NCBI GenBank assembly: GCA_002307295.1
Contig: DBTY01000008.1
Location: forward strand, 1 to 57,023
DNA length: 57,023 bases
From: Ignavibacteriales bacterium UBA1304
GTDB taxonomy: Bacteria > Bacteroidota > Ignavibacteria > Ignavibacteriales > Ignavibacteriaceae
Reading direction: 5' to 3'
The translations under genes and the position numbers were made by a program. The notes under the pieces were generated by a model. That model saw only the letters and a list, made by a program, of their open reading frames with translations. It did not search any database and had not been told where the DNA came from. Position 1 is the first letter of the stretch, and each line of letters starts with the position of its first letter. This document shows, one piece after another, positions 34,045-43,699 of this stretch.

Positions 34045-36159
34045 TTAATTCATCCGTTTAATTGGAAGCGCGGCGGTAAAAATTGTTTCTCCCTGCGTTG
34101 AAGAAAGCAGCCGAAGCGTTCCTTTATGCTGTTCAATTATTTTTTGAGAAATTGAGAGCCCCAGTCCAGTGCCGGAGACTTTTGTTGTAATAAACGGTTC
34201 AAACAAAGACGCATTGTCTTTTATTCCGGTTCCGTTATCTTTTACAAAAACAGAAATCAGGTTTTTATTTAAATCCGTTTGAGAGTATAGTTCTATCAAT
34301 CCATTTTCAGTTATCGCTTCAATAGCGTTATCCGTTAAGTTCAGAAGCGTCTGCCTTATTTTTTCTTCGTCCGCTTCAACCTCTATATTATCAATTGTAT
34401 TAATATAGCTGATATTTTTTTTGAGCATTTTATTTTTACATTCAAGCAGAACGCTTTCAGCGGCATCCTTAATACTAAAGGTCCCATAATTCAGATCGCT
34501 TTGCCTGGCAAACTGCAAAACCTCTTTTACCAAATTATTCAGTCTGCCAATTTCTTTAAGAATAATATCGAACGAAGATTTATCGTCGTCGTTAAGAATT
34601 AAAGTATCAGAAAGCATTTCCGCGTTTAGTTTAATTGAAGTAAGCGGCGTTTTAATTTCGTGCGTAAGAATTGCCGCCATTTTACCAAGCGCGGCTAACT
34701 TTTCAGTTTTGAGTAATTGTTCTTCTAAATTTTTTCTGTAAGTCACGTCTACATATACAAACAAATATCCGCTTATCTGGTTATCAGAACTGTATGCGGC
34801 GGCGACGGATATAATAAAAAACTTCGCTTCCCCATTCTCATCAGTAAAACGAACTTCATTCTCGAACTTATTGCCCCTTCTTATAGCCGCAATGATAGTA
34901 TCGAACTCGTTTTTATTATTTACAAACTGCAAGTCAACTATAGATTTATTTAACGAGTCTTCTTTTGTTTTGCCGATTATTTTGCAAAATTTTTGGTTAG
35001 CGTCAGTAATCAGAAAATCTTTATTTACGCTTGCAAACGCCGCTGTCGATTTATCGAAGGCGGAAATAAGAGTGAGGATTCTTTTCTCTTTTTGCTGAAG
35101 GTCTATAAGATTGCTTTTTAAAGTGGTAGACATTTTGTTAAACGCCTGTGCAAGTTCGCCAATTTCATCATTGGAATTATAATCTGTTACCGCGCCGTAA
35201 TTTCCTTTTTCAACTTCTAAGACTTTTGTCTTAAGTATATTTAACGGATTTGATATAATCTGCAAAATTATAAACGTAATACTAAGACTTACTATTATCC
35301 CCGTAAAAAGGCTGATTAAAAAATATCTGCCAAGCTCGGCGTTCGACTGAATATTAAAAATAAGCCTGCCAATTGGTATTTGAATTATTAGAATTATCAC
35401 CGGAGTTAAAATCAACGAGTTGAGAACCATTTTTTTGTTGATGCTGAATCTGTTTATTTTATCCGATGCGGCGGGGAACATATTATATTTGCCTATTGCC
35501 ACTCCGGTAAAAAGCAAAACTCCCGCTAAAAAGGCGAGGGGACTCATTTCTACTAAATAATGGAAGCCCAATATCCAGGGGAGAAAAAGACCGAATAAAA
35601 ACGAAGTTAGATTTGTGATAATTACGCCAAGCAAAAAAAGCTTTATCTGCGAACGTATCCGGCGGTCGTTTGTTTTCAAAAGTTTTTTGATTAGCAATGT
35701 AATGTTAAAGATGATAAGAAAAATATACCATATAAGAAAAACCGGATAATACGTTCTGTAATGGGTTTCAAAAATTCCGTCATGCGCGTGCGAGCCGCTA
35801 ATCAGGTTTCCAGTCCATAGCATAATCAAGGCTATAAGCGAAGGGATTAATATTGCGGCAGTATACTTATATGAATATTTCTTCTCAGCGTGAAAATTCA
35901 GAGTAAAAAAAGTAAGCGTTACAATTATCAAAAGAAGAAAAGAATGGCAAGAAATATCCAACATCGTAACGTCGCGCTCGGCCATAAACAAAAAATGAAC
36001 TCCGTGCGAAACCATGTATCCGGCAATTAAAATCAGCGAAAGCGAAAAAAACTGATTTGATTTATCCTTAATATTGCGCGAGTATATTATATACAGCAAA
36101 CCTATTGCGCTTAACAGCGTAGCAAACAGAAAAATAGACTGGGATAAATTCGGGTTCAT
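34045..36159 (-). CDS. 7TM-HAMP-PAS sensor histidine kinase
   Basis: 704 residues. Seven hydrophobic helices in the first ~235 residues (7TM-type sensor), a further TM pair with HAMP (about 250-355, NDEIGELAQAFNKMS), a PAS domain (365-480), HisKA with LAALGKMAAILTHEIKTPLT and HATPase with TLLNLTDNAIEAI, DNGTGIKDN and GTGLGLSISQKI. First gene of a two-gene operon with the NtrC-type regulator. The signal is probably a membrane-soluble or extracellular small molecule. The ~280 bp to the right hold the candidate operator at 36261. Confidence 0.94.
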   Translation of the reverse strand: MNPNLSQSIFLFATLLSAIGLLYIIYSRNIKDKSNQFFSLSLILIAGYMVSHGVHFLFMAERDVTMLDISCHSFLLLIIVTLTFFTLNFHAEKKYSYKYTAAILIPSLIALIMLWTGNLISGSHAHDGIFETHYRTYYPVFLIWYIFLIIFNITLLIKKLLKTNDRRIRSQIKLFLLGVIITNLTSFLFGLFLPWILGFHYLVEMSPLAFLAGVLLFTGVAIGKYNMFPAASDKINRFSINKKMVLNSLILTPVIILIIQIPIGRLIFNIQSNAELGRYFLISLFTGIIVSLSITFIILQIISNPLNILKTKVLEVEKGNYGAVTDYNSNDEIGELAQAFNKMSTTLKSNLIDLQQKEKRILTLISAFDKSTAAFASVNKDFLITDANQKFCKIIGKTKEDSLNKSIVDLQFVNNKNEFDTIIAAIRRGNKFENEVRFTDENGEAKFFIISVAAAYSSDNQISGYLFVYVDVTYRKNLEEQLLKTEKLAALGKMAAILTHEIKTPLTSIKLNAEMLSDTLILNDDDKSSFDIILKEIGRLNNLVKEVLQFARQSDLNYGTFSIKDAAESVLLECKNKMLKKNISYINTIDNIEVEADEEKIRQTLLNLTDNAIEAITENGLIELYSQTDLNKNLISVFVKDNGTGIKDNASLFEPFITTKVSGTGLGLSISQKIIEQHKGTLRLLSSTQGETIFTAALPIKRMN

Positions 36160-36260
36160 ATTGCCTTATTCTTTTTTATAAAGTTACATAAAAATATCCG
36201 CAGTTTCAAAGCCATGCAGGTTCCGTAAAATATAAGGGAGGTTTATTATAATCATAAGTT

Positions 36261-36277
36261 TTTATCAAATTAATAAA
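36261..36277. promoter_or_regulatory. TTATCA-type operator, site 1 (imperfect)
   Basis: TTTATCA-AAT-TAATAAA, 163 bp before the GH130 gene. One arm differs by a base from the perfect sites at 39567 and 49321. Candidate regulator site for the mannan locus. Confidence 0.45.
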
Positions 36278-36439
36278 AAATATCCTTAAATATTTGCTAA
36301 ATTAAGCGTAAATGACCAGATTAATAGAGAAAAGCGCTATGGCATTATTAATGTTGCATAAAAACAAGTTACAGAAAAAGAACAGAAACTCAATCAAAAA
36401 ATATTAATGAACCCAAAGTAGTTTTGCAGGAGACGAAAA

Positions 36440-37639
36440 ATGAGTAAAGAGCAGTTTAATAGAAGATTCAATTCTCTTATTGATGAACACAGAAAATTAA
36501 TTACAAGAAAAAATGAAATAGCAGAAAATGGAAATGGAGTTTACGACCGTTATAAATATCCGGTTTTAACCGCTGACCATGCCCCTATTTACTGGAAATA
36601 CGATCTTAATTATGAAACTAATCCCTATCTATTAGAAAGAATAGGGGTAAACGCGGCGTTTAACGCCGGCGCAATTGAGTTTAACGGCAAATATCTTGTC
36701 TTTGCAAGAGTTGAAGGAGTTGACAGAAAATCGTTTTTTGCCGTAGCTGAATCTCCTAACGGAATAGATAATTTTAAGTTCTGGGATTATCCAATACTTA
36801 TGCCTGAAACTGAAGAACCAGATACAAACGTGTATGATATTAGAGTGATTCATCATGAAGACGGCTGGTATTACGGGTTATTCTGCACCGAAAGAAAAGA
36901 CCCAAGCGTGCCGGAAAGCGATACGTCTTCTGCATTAGCGCAATGCGGTATTGCAAGAACAAAAGACTTTGTTAAATGGGATAGACTCCCTGATCTTAAA
37001 ACTAAATCTCCACAGCAAAGAAACGTAGTTCTGCACCCAGAATTTGTAAACGGGAAATATGCGTTTTATACCCGCCCGCAGGATGGCTTTATTGAAGCCG
37101 GAACAGGCGGCGGTATTGGTTGGGGATTTTCTGACTCAATTGAAAATGCAGTTATTGAAGAAGAAGTAATTGTAGACGATAGAAGCTATCATACAATTAA
37201 AGAAGTTAAAAACGGCTTGGGACCGGCTCCTATTAAAACTGAAAAAGGCTGGCTACAGCTTGCGCACGGCGTTAGAAACACCGCCGCAGGTTTACGCTAT
37301 GTGCTTTATATGCTGCTTACTGATTTAAAAAATCCTGAAAAAGTTATTGCCAGACCTAGCGGATATTTTATAGCTCCTTTTGGCGAAGAACGCGTTGGCG
37401 ACGTTTCTAACGTTGTTTTTAGCAACGGCTGGATTAAAAAAGATAACGGCGAAGTGTTAATCTATTACGCTTCTTCCGATACCAGACTTCATGTAGCTAC
37501 TTCTACAGTTGATAAACTACTTGATTATGTGCTGAACACCCCTGAAGACGGCTTAAGAAGTTATGCTTCAGTTCAGGAAAGAAGCAAACTGATTAAAAAG
37601 AATCTTGAAATTCTTAAACAACTTAACATAGCATATTAG
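36440..37639 (+). CDS. GH130 4-O-beta-mannosyl-glucose phosphorylase
   Basis: 399-residue inverting phosphorylase of GH130 (mannosylglucose phosphorylase group), splitting Man-beta-1,4-Glc with phosphate to mannose 1-phosphate and glucose. Signatures: DRYKYPVLTADHAPIYWKYD, FNAGAIEFNGKYLVFARVEG, the acid-bearing NVYDIRVIHHEDGWYYG, QQRNVVLHPEFVNGKYAFYT and GLGPAPIKTEKGWLQLAHGV. Cytosolic (no signal peptide). GGAG precedes the ATG by 8 bases. It works directly after the cellobiose 2-epimerase encoded convergently next door, which makes its substrate from mannobiose. Confidence 0.95.
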   Translation: MSKEQFNRRFNSLIDEHRKLITRKNEIAENGNGVYDRYKYPVLTADHAPIYWKYDLNYETNPYLLERIGVNAAFNAGAIEFNGKYLVFARVEGVDRKSFFAVAESPNGIDNFKFWDYPILMPETEEPDTNVYDIRVIHHEDGWYYGLFCTERKDPSVPESDTSSALAQCGIARTKDFVKWDRLPDLKTKSPQQRNVVLHPEFVNGKYAFYTRPQDGFIEAGTGGGIGWGFSDSIENAVIEEEVIVDDRSYHTIKEVKNGLGPAPIKTEKGWLQLAHGVRNTAAGLRYVLYMLLTDLKNPEKVIARPSGYFIAPFGEERVGDVSNVVFSNGWIKKDNGEVLIYYASSDTRLHVATSTVDKLLDYVLNTPEDGLRSYASVQERSKLIKKNLEILKQLNIAY

Positions 37640-37673
37640 GACTGATCGAAAATCCAAATATAAAAAAAACCTC

Positions 37674-37722
37674 AAAGGGCCTACTTAAGTTTCTCTCTAA
37701 GCTTAAGGAAGCCCTTTTTTTA
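37674..37722 (+). terminator. Terminator after the GH130 gene
   Basis: AAAGGGC pairs with GCCCTTT (37711-37717), followed by more T; inside, CTTAAG repeats on both sides give a second helix. Confidence 0.8.
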
Positions 37723-37737
37723 TCTCTTTAAACATAC

Positions 37738-37866
37738 AAGGTTGAATAAAGCGAGCGACACTAATTTTTATTGCCTGTATTTAATAGCGTTTTTAATTTC
37801 CGACCATTCAAGTGCGCAGAGCCGCCTCGAGGTTAGATAAAACAAGCGACTCTGATTTTTTGAAGG
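37738..37866 (+). repeat. Dispersed hairpin-plus-tail repeat, copy B (with partial second tail)
   Basis: AAGGTTGAATAAAGCGAGCG, ACACTAATTTTT and later CGCAGAGCCGCCT match copy A in the opposite orientation. A second tail, GAGGTTAGATAAAACAAGCG then ACTCTGATTTTT, follows at 37829-37861, so the unit is partly tandem. The long hairpin of copy A is largely lost here. Confidence 0.72.
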
Positions 37867-37880
37867 TCTTTGCTAACAAT

Positions 37881-37909
37881 AAAAGCCCTCATTTTATAAG
37901 AGGGCTTTT
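37881..37909. terminator. Bidirectional terminator between convergent genes
   Basis: AAAAGCCCTC / GAGGGCTTTT, perfect 10-bp stem with a 9-nt loop. The A and T ends allow use from either side. Confidence 0.78.
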
Positions 37910-37931
37910 GTTGTAATAGAATCGACTTTGT

Positions 37932-38007
37932 AACTGTCATTCTCGCGGAAGCGGGAATCGCTACCCCTAAAAAGCTTTAGATACCTGCTTTCGCAGGTAT
38001 GACAGTT
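37932..38007. repeat. Palindromic intergenic repeat (TGTCATTC-type)
   Basis: AACTGTCAT (37932-37940) pairs with ATGACAGTT (37999-38007). Inside are CTCGCGGAAGCGGGAATC and the perfect hairpin ATACCTGC-TTTC-GCAGGTAT. This is the widespread TGTCATTCCCGCG type of bacterial intergenic repeat. Confidence 0.7.
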
Positions 38008-38043
38008 ATTTAATATAGTTTATTTCTGTAAATGCTTTACTAG

Positions 38044-39453
38044 TTATAAACCTTTAGCCACTGATTTCCAATGTTCAATAAACTTGTCATGTTCATCTTT
38101 AATATGTCTGAACCCTTCTTTTGTAGAGTACAGGCTATCGTTTTTATCGGATAACATAACTAAGCAATTCATTAAGGCGCGGCAAGTGTGGTAAGTACAT
38201 TTCCAAATATGTCCTTTGGGACCTTTTTTGAAATCAGGCTCTTTATCAAGTCCGCCTTCAAACCAGTCGCCGTTTTCATAATCCAAAAGATAAGTCTTAA
38301 TATATTCCCACTGTTTTAAGAAAGTTTCAGAATATTTCTTTTCTTCAGGGAAAATAAGCGAGAGCATAAGGAAAATGTTTATTGCCTCAGACTGCGCCCA
38401 CCAGTTTTTAGAATCTTTAAGTATTGTACATTTATCTTCTCCGGCAAAGTAATAAGCTTCATCATAAAAGCCTCCTTTTTCCTTATCAAAACCGTTAGCC
38501 AGCGCATGATCCGCCATTTTTTTAGCGGCTAAAAGCGTTTTTGTATCGTTTTCTATTCCAAGAGCGTGCGAAGCTTCAAGCAAAAGGAACGCAGTTTCAT
38601 AATCATGCCCAAAAGAAACATGATTCAGCCTGTAATTAGCTTTTCTTATTTCCTCCGGCGCGTCTTTGAACGATATTGGTTTCCAGTCCTTTGTAAAGAA
38701 CAAATTCATGTAGCCTTTTTCGGTAGTAATAACGTCTTGAATAAGATGTAGCAGCCCGGCTAATCTTTCCTTAACTTTATCATCTTTCCAAACGCCGTAT
38801 AATTCCGTATATGCTTCAAGCAGGTGGATGGAAGTATTCTGGTCTTTATATCCTAACTCAACGTCGTCATAGGCTTTAGTTTTATATGCGCTGTCTTTGT
38901 CAAAAGGAGTTCCGTCCGGAGCGATAAACTGGAAATATCCGTCAAGCTCAGGATCAAAAGCGTGATCTTCAACCCAATTAAAAGCGGTTTTAGTAAAATT
39001 TAGTATTTCCTCGTCTTTAGTTATAGCAGCAAGAGCCGCCAAAGAATAAATTCCAAAAGCGTTGCCATAAGTTCTTTTTTCATCGCCAAAACCACAGACA
39101 GGCGAAGCTTTTCCGTCGCGGCTTCTCATTTGGTAAAATCCGCCGTATTGTTGATCCCACATCTTATTTTTTAAGAAGTCGTATCCATGGCGCGCAAAAC
39201 TTTCAAATTCTTTATTATCAAAAAAGCTTCTTAACTTTGATAAGGCCCAAACATGACGCGCCTGGGTAACAATCATTTTTTCCTGTTCTGGCAGTATTTC
39301 CCAATTATAAGATATATTTGTGAAATATCCCCCTTCTTTTTGGTCTAAAGAAAGCGGATACCATTTATCAACTATATTATGTTTTAGAGAAATAAGCATT
39401 TCGTTAAATATATTATCTCTAACCAATTTATCTCCTGTTTGTTTTTCTGTCAT
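38044..39453 (-). CDS. Cellobiose 2-epimerase
   Basis: 469 residues from the ATG at 39453 (GAGG five bases upstream); a TTG 13 codons earlier is rejected. Member of the N-acylglucosamine 2-epimerase superfamily, (alpha/alpha)6 barrel, converting beta-1,4-linked Man-Man or Glc-Glc at the reducing end. Family residues visible: ARHVWALSKL, the His in QNTSIHLLEAYTEL, the His in FGHDYETAFLLLEA, the Trp pair in NWWAQSEAI and the His in CTYHTCRALM. Supplies Man-Glc to the GH130 phosphorylase. Cytosolic. Confidence 0.94.
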   Translation of the reverse strand: MTEKQTGDKLVRDNIFNEMLISLKHNIVDKWYPLSLDQKEGGYFTNISYNWEILPEQEKMIVTQARHVWALSKLRSFFDNKEFESFARHGYDFLKNKMWDQQYGGFYQMRSRDGKASPVCGFGDEKRTYGNAFGIYSLAALAAITKDEEILNFTKTAFNWVEDHAFDPELDGYFQFIAPDGTPFDKDSAYKTKAYDDVELGYKDQNTSIHLLEAYTELYGVWKDDKVKERLAGLLHLIQDVITTEKGYMNLFFTKDWKPISFKDAPEEIRKANYRLNHVSFGHDYETAFLLLEASHALGIENDTKTLLAAKKMADHALANGFDKEKGGFYDEAYYFAGEDKCTILKDSKNWWAQSEAINIFLMLSLIFPEEKKYSETFLKQWEYIKTYLLDYENGDWFEGGLDKEPDFKKGPKGHIWKCTYHTCRALMNCLVMLSDKNDSLYSTKEGFRHIKDEHDKFIEHWKSVAKGL

Positions 39454-39566
39454 CTTAACCTCTGTTAGTTTATTTTCAGCATTTATTAACAAGCAAATAT
39501 TGTACTAAAGCTATTTGCGTAAAAAACGGCTTTTATTATACTATCAGATTAATGAATTGATATAGT

Positions 39567-39583
39567 TTTATCAAAATGATAAA
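39567..39583. promoter_or_regulatory. TTATCA-type operator, site 2 (perfect)
   Basis: TTTATCA-AAA-TGATAAA, a perfect 17-bp inverted repeat in the divergent region between the epimerase and the secreted glycosidase, 114 bp from the epimerase start. It could control both directions. Confidence 0.55.
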
Positions 39584-39660
39584 CAAAACTTGAGTGGTTT
39601 CTTAATGAGGAATAATTATATTTATTATTATCTGCTATAAAAATGGAGAAAATTGACGTG

Positions 39661-39709
39661 ATACGAATAAACCGCAAGCATAGCGTCAGATGATAGTAAT
39701 TATTCGTAT
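39661..39709. promoter_or_regulatory. Widely spaced 10-bp inverted repeat
   Basis: ATACGAATAA (39661-39670) and TTATTCGTAT (39700-39709) flank 29 bases. It may be a leader hairpin of the glycosidase transcript or two half-sites. The rest of 39454-39825 shows nothing else beyond site 2. Confidence 0.4.
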
Positions 39710-39825
39710 AATTTTGTTAACAAAAAAATGCGGCACAGTTTTCGATTAAGCTTTAGCGATACAAAAAATCTTTTATTTTAAGTCGTTTCTTTTAGTTGCA
39801 AAAGAAAAAGAAGAAAAGGAAAATG

Positions 39826-41649
39826 ATGAAAAAATTTAACTACGCGTTTGTTCTGTTTTTTATAATTTTGTTCTCTAATTACGGATTCTGTCAATTTAAT
39901 GAATTTATTACTGCAAAAGACGGAAAATTGCTGGAAGGCGGAAAAGAGTACCGCTTTATTTCCTGTAATATTCCAAACCTGCATTATGTAGAAGATTACC
40001 TTCCTTTTGCCGAAACTAATCCCTGGCGACTACCAACTGAATTTGAGATAAAAGACGCATTAACCGCAATTAAACAAATTGGCGGGAACGTTACACGAAT
40101 TTACGTTATCTCGGTTAAAAAACCGGAAGACGACGCGGCTATTATCAGACATGTTGAAGCGCCCGGAAAATTTAATGAAGAGGCTTTTCGCATTCTTGAT
40201 AAAACGCTTGAAATTGCAAATAAAACCGGAGTTAGAGTCATTATTCCGCTTGTTGATAACTGGAAATGGTGGGGCGGCCCTAATGAATATGCCGGGTTTA
40301 GAGGCAAAACAGAAATGGACTTCTGGACTGATTCAACTTTAATCTCTGATTTTAAAAAGACTATTGATTTTGTTATTAACAGAAAAAACACTTATACGGG
40401 CGTTGCATATAAAGACGATAAAGCTATACTTGCCTGGGAAACTGGCAACGAGCTAAATTGTCCGTACGCCTGGACTAAAGAAATTGCCGCTTATATTAAA
40501 CAAAACGATAAAAATCATCTTATTATAGACGGCGCGCATTATTTCCGTAAAAATGTAATTCTAAAAGAATCCGTAGACGATCCGAATATCGATATACTTA
40601 CAAGCCATCATTACGCTCCGCCTGAAGTTACGCTTAAAGAGATATTGAAGAACAAAGCAATTATTGCCGGAAAGAAACCTTTCTTTATTGGCGAATTTGG
40701 ACTGATTAAAGCTCCTGATATGGAAAGAATTGTCGATACGATTATTAATAACGGAATTGCCGGAGCGCTGCTTTGGAGTCTTCGCGGTAGAAACGTAGAA
40801 GGCGGTTTTTATTTTCACGAAGAATATAACGGCTATTCTGCTTATCACTGGCCTGGTTTTAAATCGGGCGATTCCTATGACGAAAAAAAGGTTATGAATC
40901 TTATTCATGCTAAAGCCGGAGAAATTAATAAAAAAGAACCGATTCCTTTGCCTATACCCGAAGAACCTGTTTTACTAAATATTAAAGATCCTTATGAAAT
41001 ATCATGGCAGGGGTCTACTGGCGCAGAGACTTATGCAATTCAACGGGAAACCGGAAACAGCGGCAACTGGAAAGACATTGCAAATACGGACGACGCGACA
41101 TATTGTTATACCGCGCAATTTTGCGATACTTCCGCGCAGATTGGCGGCGAATATTATTACCGGGTTATTGCTTCTAACCAAAGCGGTTCGTCCAAACCGT
41201 CTAATATAGTAGGTCCGGTAAAAGTAACTTATAAAAAAATAATTGACGAAATGGAAGACTTTTCTAAAATCTACACAAAAGAAGGAGCAAGTAAACTGCT
41301 TTCGCTGGAAGAATTAAGAAAAGCAAAAGAGGACAGAAGCAGAATAAAAGGCGCCGATAGCAGCTATATTATTTATTACGCTCCTGAAGCTATTAACGAA
41401 ATTAAAGTGAATATGCTTGCAAGCGCTGATAGTTCTAAACTTAGTTTTTTTGCAGGCGCAAGTATAGATAACCTTATTAAAATTGAAGTCCCTGCAAAAA
41501 CTTACACTTCCGGAAAAAACGAATACGGCTTTTTTACGCCTGTTTCTTATTCTGACGGAAATCTTCCTGCCGGCGTAAAATATCTAAAAATTGTGTTTGA
41601 AGGCGACGCCGAAATCGGCAGGACTGAAATTACATATGGCGGCAAATAA
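39826..41649 (+). CDS. Secreted clan-A glycosidase (GH5-like) with FN3 domain
   Basis: 607 residues. Signal peptide MKKFNYAFVLFFIILFSNYG ending CQ; AAAAGGAA precedes tandem ATGs (39823/39826). TIM-barrel about 25-365: RIYVISVKKPED, a probable acid/base Glu in LAWETGNELNCPYAW and nucleophile Glu in FFIGEFGLIKAPDM. Then a proline-rich linker, a fibronectin III domain (about 385-475) and a C-terminal beta domain of unknown type. Resembles fungal-type endo-beta-mannanases, but the subfamily is uncertain. Operon with the acetylesterase 31 bp downstream. Confidence 0.82.
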   Translation: MKKFNYAFVLFFIILFSNYGFCQFNEFITAKDGKLLEGGKEYRFISCNIPNLHYVEDYLPFAETNPWRLPTEFEIKDALTAIKQIGGNVTRIYVISVKKPEDDAAIIRHVEAPGKFNEEAFRILDKTLEIANKTGVRVIIPLVDNWKWWGGPNEYAGFRGKTEMDFWTDSTLISDFKKTIDFVINRKNTYTGVAYKDDKAILAWETGNELNCPYAWTKEIAAYIKQNDKNHLIIDGAHYFRKNVILKESVDDPNIDILTSHHYAPPEVTLKEILKNKAIIAGKKPFFIGEFGLIKAPDMERIVDTIINNGIAGALLWSLRGRNVEGGFYFHEEYNGYSAYHWPGFKSGDSYDEKKVMNLIHAKAGEINKKEPIPLPIPEEPVLLNIKDPYEISWQGSTGAETYAIQRETGNSGNWKDIANTDDATYCYTAQFCDTSAQIGGEYYYRVIASNQSGSSKPSNIVGPVKVTYKKIIDEMEDFSKIYTKEGASKLLSLEELRKAKEDRSRIKGADSSYIIYYAPEAINEIKVNMLASADSSKLSFFAGASIDNLIKIEVPAKTYTSGKNEYGFFTPVSYSDGNLPAGVKYLKIVFEGDAEIGRTEITYGGK

Positions 41650-41680
41650 ATTTAAATAAATTAAAAAGCGGAGATGTGTT

Positions 41681-43699
41681 GTGAAATTTTTAAGTACTAT
41701 CTTTTGTATGTTGTTGTTTGCGCAAGTTGCTATGAGTCAAAAAATTGTTGAACTACCTGCATTCTTTTCTGATAACATGGTTCTTCAACAGAAAACTCAG
41801 GCTCCAATCTGGGGTAAAGCTGCAATAAGCGGAGACCTTAAAATTAACGCTTCATGGGGCGCGTCAGTTTCTCTAAAAGTTTATAAGGATAGCGTTTGGA
41901 AAGCAAAATTAGCCACTCCAAAAGCCGGCGGCTCTTACGAAATTACTTTTAGTTTGGGGAACTCGTCGCTGGTTATAAAAAATGTTTCAATTGGCGAAGT
42001 GTGGTTGTGTTCAGGGCAGTCTAATATGGAAATGCCTTTAATTGGCTGGCCTCCCAGAGATACAATTCAAAATTCCGCTTCGAGCATAAAAAATTCCGCA
42101 AATAAAAATATCAGGCTTTTTACCGTGTCGCGCACAGTGTCAACTCAAAAAGAATCCAACGTTATTGGCAAATGGAGCGAGTGCTCGCCGGAAAACGTTG
42201 CGCAGTTTAGCGCAGTAGCTTATTTCTTCGGTAAAAAACTTCAGGAAGAATTAAAAATACCAATCGGACTTATTAATTCAAGCTGGGGCGGAACTATGAT
42301 TGAACCCTGGATAAGCTGGGAATATCTTAAAGAGCTTACGGCTTACAAAGACGTTTTGGATACTTTAGTAAAAAGCGGAGAAGAACAAAAAGCTTTGAAT
42401 GCATGGATTGAAAAGCATAAATCGTTCAACATTGCCGATAGAGACGCAGCTACAAAATGGGAAGGGCTTGATTTTGAGGACAACCTTTGCGAAAAACCAG
42501 ATTATAACGATTCAGCATGGAAAAATATGGAACTGCCTACTTATTGGGAAAAAACCGACGTTGGCGAGTTTGACGGAACTGTATGGTTCCGTAAATCTAT
42601 CGAAATTCCTGATAGCTGGTTAAATAAAGATTTAACTGTTGAACTCGGTCCTATTGATGATATGGACAAAACTTACGCTAACGGCGTTTTGATTGGCTCG
42701 TACGAAAAAGAAGGCTTTTGGCAGACAAACAGAGTTTATAATATTTCTAAAGAACTAACTAAAGATAAAAAAATCACAATTGCAGTCCGCGTACTTGATA
42801 ACCAGGGGGGCGGCGGTTTTGGCGGAACAAAAGAACAAATGAAAATTTATCCGGTAGGCAGCTCCGAAAAAATTATGCTTGACGGAAACTGGAAGTTCCT
42901 TCCTGTAGCTGAGTTGTGGAACGCCAAGTTTTACGTATACGGCGCAAAGGGAGAAGAATTTTTTAATAGACCTAAAATGTCTGTAAACTTAGGTTCCAAT
43001 ACGCCTACTGTTCTTTATAACGGTATGATTAATCCGCTTATTGGATATGGAATAAAAGGAGCAATCTGGTATCAGGGCGAATCAAATACGGGAGCTCCGG
43101 CTACTTACGATACATTATTCCCATTGATGATAAACAATTGGAGAACCGTATGGAAACAGGGCGATTTCCCGTTTTATTATGTGCAGTTAGCTCCGTATGT
43201 ATATGGCGAGTATACAAAATCGCAGCGTTTAAGAGAAGCGCAGTTTAAAACGCTTTCCGTTAAAAATACTGGAATGGCTGTAACTCTTGATATCAGCGAT
43301 TCGGCTACTATTCATCCTCCATATAAAAAGGAAGTTGGCGGAAGACTCGCAGCTATTGCGCTGGCAAAAAATTATGGCAAAAACATACCATATTCTGGTC
43401 CGGTTTACAAATCAATGAAGATAGAAAAAAACAAAATTATTCTCACTTTTGATTATGCGCTTAAAGGGCTGAAAATCAAAAATCAGAACAGAAAAAACAA
43501 TTTCTTAATTGCTGGAAGCGACCAGGTATTTAAAACTGCTACGGTAACAATTAAAGGCAATAAACTGATCGTTTCAAACGCAGGAATCAGCAAGCCTGCT
43601 GCGGTTAGATATTGCTGGAGCAATACTGACTATGGTACGCTTTTCAACGGAGCGGGACTTCCGGCTTCGTCTTTTAGAACGGATGAATGGGGAAAATAA
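41681..43699 (+). CDS. Secreted SGNH carbohydrate acetylesterase (sialate O-acetylesterase family)
   Basis: 672 residues starting at GTG (GCGGAG nine bases upstream). Signal peptide ends near AMSQK. SGNH blocks: nucleophile in LCSGQSNMEMPLIGW, LINSSWGGTMIEPWISWEYL, GAIWYQGESNTGAPATYD and a late His in SATIHPPYKKEVGGRLA. A galactose-binding-like beta domain is inserted around 270-390 (WFRKSIEIPDSW). In a mannan locus the likely job is removing acetyl groups from glucomannan rather than from sialic acid. A terminator follows. Confidence 0.9.
   Translation: MKFLSTIFCMLLFAQVAMSQKIVELPAFFSDNMVLQQKTQAPIWGKAAISGDLKINASWGASVSLKVYKDSVWKAKLATPKAGGSYEITFSLGNSSLVIKNVSIGEVWLCSGQSNMEMPLIGWPPRDTIQNSASSIKNSANKNIRLFTVSRTVSTQKESNVIGKWSECSPENVAQFSAVAYFFGKKLQEELKIPIGLINSSWGGTMIEPWISWEYLKELTAYKDVLDTLVKSGEEQKALNAWIEKHKSFNIADRDAATKWEGLDFEDNLCEKPDYNDSAWKNMELPTYWEKTDVGEFDGTVWFRKSIEIPDSWLNKDLTVELGPIDDMDKTYANGVLIGSYEKEGFWQTNRVYNISKELTKDKKITIAVRVLDNQGGGGFGGTKEQMKIYPVGSSEKIMLDGNWKFLPVAELWNAKFYVYGAKGEEFFNRPKMSVNLGSNTPTVLYNGMINPLIGYGIKGAIWYQGESNTGAPATYDTLFPLMINNWRTVWKQGDFPFYYVQLAPYVYGEYTKSQRLREAQFKTLSVKNTGMAVTLDISDSATIHPPYKKEVGGRLAAIALAKNYGKNIPYSGPVYKSMKIEKNKIILTFDYALKGLKIKNQNRKNNFLIAGSDQVFKTATVTIKGNKLIVSNAGISKPAAVRYCWSNTDYGTLFNGAGLPASSFRTDEWGK

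Noticed and set aside
36339..36362. TGGCATTATTAATGTTGCAT as a sigma-54 promoter for GH130.
   Set aside because: GG and GC are 13 bases apart instead of the required 10.
39730..39746. GGCACAGTTTTCGA as a sigma-54 promoter for the secreted glycosidase.
   Set aside because: The -12 element has GA instead of the required GC and the -24 box lacks the leading T; too weak to call although a sigma-54 activator is encoded nearby.
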